Shown here: in pieces, positions 58,540 through 64,000 of the stretch
Layout: every line of letters starts with the position of its first letter
How positions within the stretch are numbered: the stretch's first letter is position 1
Origin: Caenorhabditis elegans
Lineage: Eukaryota > Nematoda > Chromadorea > Rhabditida > Rhabditidae
Length of the DNA stretch: 64,000 nt
Assembly (NCBI RefSeq): GCF_000002985.6
Contig: NC_003282.8
Location: 9,548,001-9,612,000, forward strand
Direction of reading: 5' to 3'
Translations under genes and position numbers: made by a program
The notes under the pieces: model-generated
Told to the model about the DNA's origin: nothing
What the model saw: only the letters and a program-made list of their open reading frames with translations
Database searches by the model: none

Positions 58540-61134
58540 GATAGCTTTGGAAAAGGAATATAATATCTTTGTTATAGAATAAAATTGTGTGTAATCTATC
58601 AGATTAGAAAAAAAAATTAAATGTTTGTTTCGTGAAGTTTGGTGAACTTATGCCGTTTTTTAAGAGAAATTCATTTGAGTTACAACAGAAGATTTCACAA
58701 CAAACAACTTGTTTCCATAATTTGGTTCGGGGACAAATTATATTCATGAGAACAATTTATTTAATATTTCGGAAAATATTATTTGAAATTTTTCAAATCA
58801 ATCAGATTCATAAAAACTTTCATTTTTATGAAGGTAAAATATCCTCAAAATGGAAGTTTTCTTTTCTTTATTTTCCTAATAACTCTTTTCAAGCTGTCTT
58901 GTGTATTTTTTTCCCAGATTCAAACTTTTAATGGCTACTTTAACAAATCTCATATTGCTTCCGGTATTCATCAGATCCCTGTCAAATAAATCTGTCAATT
59001 GTCTTAATCCCTTATATGTGTTCTTACGTACTCGACTTATGAACTTTCCTAGATTACTGTAGTGCATCTCATACACCTGCACTGTATTCTCCAATTAACG
59101 TGTCAATGTCAGTGGTGCCACGTAATTGATCTAGCCGACAAAAATGACTGCCTCTCGTTTTAAGAGCTCTGAAAATAAATAGAGACGGATGACATTCCCA
59201 ATGTTTATATTTTATTCCCGATTTTCAGATTTTGAGATAAGAAACATTACGCGCACATAATCCATGAAAAAGGAAAAAAAAAACAAAAGACACGAGCAAA
59301 AACAAAGAAACAATGAGTGTGAACACAAAGTGCAAATCCTTCCTTCTCTTGAACTTTGGGAATATTTTTATTGGAGAGGAATAAGATCAACAATCTTGAT
59401 AACTAACAAATATTTATAAAATTGAAGTACTATACTCTCATTATTCATAATTACATTATGACTCAAGTATAAATTCTCCATAATTAAGCTGAGAGTATCA
59501 GTGGTGCTCCCATCGAGAAATGGATGTGAATGAATTCAAAAAAATATTTTGTTCAAATATTTATATCTGATATTTTGAAGGTCTTTGAACACAAAAGAAA
59601 TCAAAATTTTTGAAAACTCCAAGCTAATTTTGGTGCCATTCTTTAACTAGAGCTCAAAAATCAATCGAATCTTAGAGATATTGAGCCATGGCACCATAAG
59701 AGCTTCAACAGAGCTCCAGCATCAATAACTCTCAAAGTTGTGTGCACCAATAAAAATTATTGTTTCAACATAATAGTTAGTATTAACTGGAAAGAACAAT
59801 TACAAACGTGTTACAAAATCAATTTTTGATCCACTTGATAGTGCATACTCTCCGAGTCGTAGCGATAAACCAGATTCAGCGAAAAAAATATTTCAGGTGT
59901 TTGGGTATTTTTCAGAACACTTAACATCAGATCAAATTTTCAGAAAACTTCACAACCGAGGATTCACCTCATGTCTATATGCCCCCAATAACCTCTCAAC
60001 CACCCATAAATTCTGAATGATCATCCAGCTCAACCTTGACTCGCTTGCCAACCACCGTCGTTAACCAAACTTTGTCTGATTTATTAGTACTAAAGAAATT
60101 TTTGATAAAGATCTCCCTATTCTCATTTTTACCGAAAACATGAGATTTTTCTCGTTCAATTGTAAATTGAAAAACTGAAAAAGTAAACAGATTGTTAGTA
60201 GTGACAGATTGAATCAATTCGCGCCATGACGTCTCTTGGCTCCCTCCATATGACGCCTTCTGTTCATTTTCATTTGGTCCCTCTTCTTCCAATCATTTCT
60301 CTACTATTCCCAGGATTTCGGTTTTTTATGAGCCACCCATCCACGAGACAGTAATTATGATGAGTTGACTCTTGGAAGTTTGACTAGATAATTGTGAAAC
60401 CTAGTTTCCCAGAAGAATGCTCTTTTACATATGTCGTCGTGACGTTTATTGACGGGTTTACAGTTTCAATAAATAAAATAAAATGTAGGCCAAATATTCA
60501 TCGATGTAGATTGTATCGAAAGTTACATTTATTAGAAATTGTTAATAAGTCTGAAACGTTTTATTGAACTCCTAACTTTAATACAATAATGAATGTTTCC
60601 CTCAAGTTGGTAATTCATTCATAGGCGAATTTCTGATCGAATAGTAAGCTAGCTAAGTTAGATGTGGTTTTGACGGTTCAGTTAGGGTCTTGTAGCCTGC
60701 TCATATTTTTAAATGGAATTATTACTAGAATCTGATAGTTTCCCAACATTGACTGCGGTTATTGGCAAATTTCCCCAACTCGCTCATTTTGGTTTACGAC
60801 TGACATTGCCCGTCTGAATGACCCAAGGTGGTTGACCCTTCCCTTCTAATCAGGTTTGAATTTTCCTGATCTGTTTGAACATAAATTATGTTGCTAAAAA
60901 TAGAGTTTCTTAGATCCGTCTATCTTTGAACGTTTAGTTAAAACCCAAGCACGAAAACCATATCTTCAATTCAAACATTTTTAAATGTTTCAAGGTAAAT
61001 TTGAAACTTTGGCGAATGATCACACTAGCCTGAATTAGTTGCACTCAATCAACTCAAACAACTTGTTATATCTAATAAATATTGATAAGCCAGTCCCTAA
61101 ACACCATATTCTTATTTCTCCACTTATTCCACCT

Positions 61135-61166
61135 CATCCATCCATCCATCCATCCATTCATTCATT
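61135..61166. repeat. (CATC)n microsatellite
   Basis: CATCCATCCATC units followed by CATTCATT variants. Confidence 0.9.
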
Positions 61167-61970
61167 TGTTTCATGGTCTTCAAAATGTCCGCGACGACCC
61201 GAAGTCGTCGTCGGCGTGAAAAGAAGAAGAAAACACATGAAGACGAGGGAAAGGAATAAGGTACTGTAGAGGAATAAGGCAAAGAGGGATACTGTTATCG
61301 ACTCGGTGAATCTTGTGCGAGTGACACCTACAAACACGGCTTGTGAAAGAGAGAGAGAGACAGAAATGAGCGGCCGCCTAGAAAAGAAGACGAACTTTGG
61401 TGACCTCATGTTCTGAGGAATCTGGTTGACCCAAATTCATTCCGGTTTCTGAAATTTGAAGCTTGAAAAATTGATATTGAAGTAGGAACTGGGCTCAAAA
61501 TTACAACAAATTACAGTTAAGAAAAGATAACCATTTGCGAGATATTGATGGAAAAATAAAAATAATTCAATCAGTTCTAATTGAATTTTTGTAGGAGTTT
61601 ATTGAATTGGAAAAAAATTAAGTAAAAAAAAAAAGTTCAACTTTTTCCCATTCATTTCTGTGCACTATGCAAGTTTATTTTGGATTAATAAAAAAAAACT
61701 ACACGGCAGTACCTTTTCCAAAAACTGAAATCGTTCCTTAATCATTTTTTGTTAGGAAATGTTTTATATGGCTTAATTTTTCATTAGTTTGAGAACCAGA
61801 GAGCATCCTGTCAATTTCCTTTTTTGAGCTCATCCTCCTTGTTTTCCTGCTCTTCTTTTTTTCTATTTAGCAAATAAATTATATGATGATAAATCAGTGT
61901 GAAGGAGCCGCCCATGGTTGTCCCGAAAGAACAGCCGGGTGTCTACCCCTCTCTTCATTGGACAGATTTT

Positions 61971-61978
61971 ATGCAAAT
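61971..61978 (+). promoter_or_regulatory. Perfect POU octamer ATGCAAAT
   Basis: Sits in the GC-richer non-coding block 61880-62080, flanked by GACAGATTTT and AGTATCATC. An exact octamer is a POU homeodomain binding site; the target gene is not in view. Confidence 0.4.
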
Positions 61979-64000
61979 AGTATCATCAGCTTGTTCTCTC
62001 CTTCTTCTTCTCCAAGGCATGGTCGTAACCGAATGTGAGGAGACGATTGATGAGTTATCGAGAGTCTGACACGTTCATAACAAAAGAGAAGCAAAATGGT
62101 TGAAGATGGGCGGTGAGGAGCAATTCATTCACAATAACTTAATCCGTCGACAGATTTTGAGGGGAGGAGCTGATGGGTTCGAGAGGAAGTTGAGAAGGAA
62201 ATGAAATTTAGATGGCTTCTGAGCCATCGTGAGCAATTATTTTGATCGTTTCATTTTTTTTGTTGCTTTTGCTTTTTTTCACCTTTCATGTTCCTTTCAT
62301 GTTCCCTTTCATGTTCATATAACTTAATTTCGGGTGGCTTTAATGATACTTCCTTTATTGATCGATTCTAAAAATTAAAATATAACGTTATTATTTAATG
62401 ATAAGCCATTTTCAGTAATTGCATTTCACAATTATCCTTGTCAAACTAACGCGATGTCTGTTTCTGTCGATTTTTTAAAATTACATTTTTTGAAACGACA
62501 CCAATTACTGTGGGGTATTTTAGGTAAATTACTGGTTTTATCAATTTTTTCTTGACCTTAACTTTTTTAACTGTATTTCCCATCTTATAAGAGACTATAG
62601 TCTTGCACTCCTTCCGATTAAAAATTGTTTTTTGCATTCTCTGATAGTAGTTGCCGTATTTTTTGCAGATGTCAAGTCCCTCACTTTTTAGTCAAATAGA
62701 CAAGCTGTATCGAATCAATACTTTGGAAAACTAAGAGACATTCTAGAATTAATTTTGCACCAACAATTCATACATGACTAATAAACATTTTTTGTGAATA
62801 CCTTTCCATTTTGAACATTTAGTAGAGTTGGAAAGCTTGTTGATTTGATTTGAAAAAGAAAACAATAAAATTGACTTTTCCCATCTTTGCCCACCTGTGA
62901 TGGGACCTCATCATCATCATGACTTTATGATATACAGTGTTGCCCCTAAACATTTTACTACCCACCACAAAACTTAACGATGTGTGGCAACAGACACGTT
63001 TATGATTGGTGCAAGTGTCGATAAAACTGTACGCGTAACATCATCAGTACTTGCAAAAAATATACAGCAACTCACTTCATCAATCTCTATTCTTGACATA
63101 TTTGGTGTTGTATTGGTTCCACCGTTCCTAGTTCTTGCCTTTTGAATGGAAGATGGTTATCTTGAAGACATGTACACAAGACTGATGACGTTGCAAGACG
63201 GGAATACGTGGCAAAGCGGCTTCTCTCTTCTTACAACACCTGAATTTTTAATCGTAGTTTTGATAGTATTTCTACATCTATCTAAATTTTTTTGGGGTAT
63301 AAATTTTTTTCCTATCAAAAAAATTATATAAAAATTATTTTAGAAGTAAAATTAACAATAAAACATAGAAAAGTTATTTTTTCAATACTCCAACTCAAAA
63401 TTTATACCTACGTTAAAGTTTCCTAAATATTCGAAAGAAATTATTTATTGAAATTATAGTTTTTAACTCAATTAACAAAAAAAACGAACGTATTTGTGCT
63501 GATAGAAAATAAAAGTTTTCCCTAAATAGTTCGTTAACATATGTTGTTCTTTTTTTTTAAACATTTTAGTAATCTGAAAAATTTCAAAGTCCCCTGAATT
63601 TGAACCCTGCCTGATGTCCCGTTACCTATCAATTCAAAACCCCATGGGGTATTTACTTTCACCCACACTTCATGCTAAAACTTCAATTATTATGATGTGC
63701 TTCACCCGTTTAGTTTTGAGTTGATCGACACCCTTCACACCGATAACCCCGAGGTCAATTCTCTAAAAGTCCCGGGGAGCCGCCAAACGTCTGTCACCTA
63801 TAATTGTGATGTCCGGAAGCTATGAATCTCGATTAAGAGTCGGCTATTCTGTTGTTGTGGTTTAGGGATTGAAAAGAGGAGATAGTCCCCGGGGAACTAT
63901 CTACTCTTCGTTTATTTTCCATTTCTCTTTAGCTCTTTTGATTCTATTCGAGACGAATCAAAAACGAGAGGGGGAGGAGGATCATTGAAGAAAGTTAGAA

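Larger units (their letters stand above)
58540..64000. other. Gene-free region to right edge
   Basis: No protein gene supported. A diverged direct repeat (TTTTTATGAAGGT, then TCCTCAAAATGGAA) occurs near 58157 and 58824. A tandem CCTTTCATGTT-type repeat is at about 62281-62318. GC-richer blocks at 61880-62080 and 63590-63910 stand out and may be promoter or enhancer DNA of a gene beyond the window. Short frames such as 59996-60292 (minus) and 63146-63331 (plus) have no recognisable features. Confidence 0.45.

Noticed and set aside
59996..60292. 98-codon frame on minus
   Set aside because: No signal, domain, splice partner or codon bias beyond background.
61135..61166. Tandem repeat as a CRISPR-like array
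   Set aside because: It is a plain tetranucleotide microsatellite in a eukaryotic genome; no spacer structure.

Overview
The window looks like Caenorhabditis elegans nuclear DNA, or a very close strain or relative. It is AT-rich, has short introns with TTTCAG acceptors and GTAAGT-type donors, and carries nematode gene families. From memory, unchecked, the gene order matches chromosome IV cosmids T05A1 (npr-2, col-122) and F27C8 (trcs-1, spp-18, aat-1). Gene symbols rest on that recollection plus the protein features seen here.

Layout. 0-12.4 kb: an MFS/SLC22-like transporter on +, entering from the left, split by an 10.9 kb intron that holds a decayed BEL/Pao retrotransposon on -, about 2.6 kb of unassigned DNA bracketed by a perfect 31-bp inverted repeat, and a well-coded two-exon gene tail on -. 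12.9-18.6 kb: a 14-exon LRR membrane protein on - with a Toll-like ectodomain but no TIR domain. A cuticle collagen (col-122) sits antisense inside one of its introns. 20.5-32.1 kb: the neuropeptide receptor npr-2 on -, with two long introns and two candidate last exons. 32-39 kb: a gene-poor AT-rich stretch. 39.3-40.8 kb: the lipase/esterase trcs-1. 41.9-44.5 kb: a BTB protein. 45.7-46.3 kb: a secreted saposin-like protein (spp-18). 46.3-49.5 kb: a recently rearranged zone with a LINE fragment, a Tc1-like end and a 685-bp near-perfect inverted duplication of the 5' half of a GNAT gene. 49.1-50.7 kb: the intact GNAT gene. 51.4-53.7 kb: the amino-acid transporter aat-1 on -. 53.7-64 kb: no gene recognised, but a foldback element and several unusual non-coding blocks.

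The genes are independent nematode loci, not an operon. The main system-level signal is an excess of the 8-nt core CTGTTTCA (11 exact copies on both strands, about 2-3 expected by my rough base-composition estimate). This is the known upstream motif of type I C. elegans piRNA (21U-RNA) genes, which concentrate on chromosome IV. Two copies 195 bp apart at 50.7-50.9 kb share flanking sequence and look like duplicated piRNA loci. The other structural stories are the stepwise inverted duplications at 44.5-49.5 kb and the retrotransposon-laden transporter intron.
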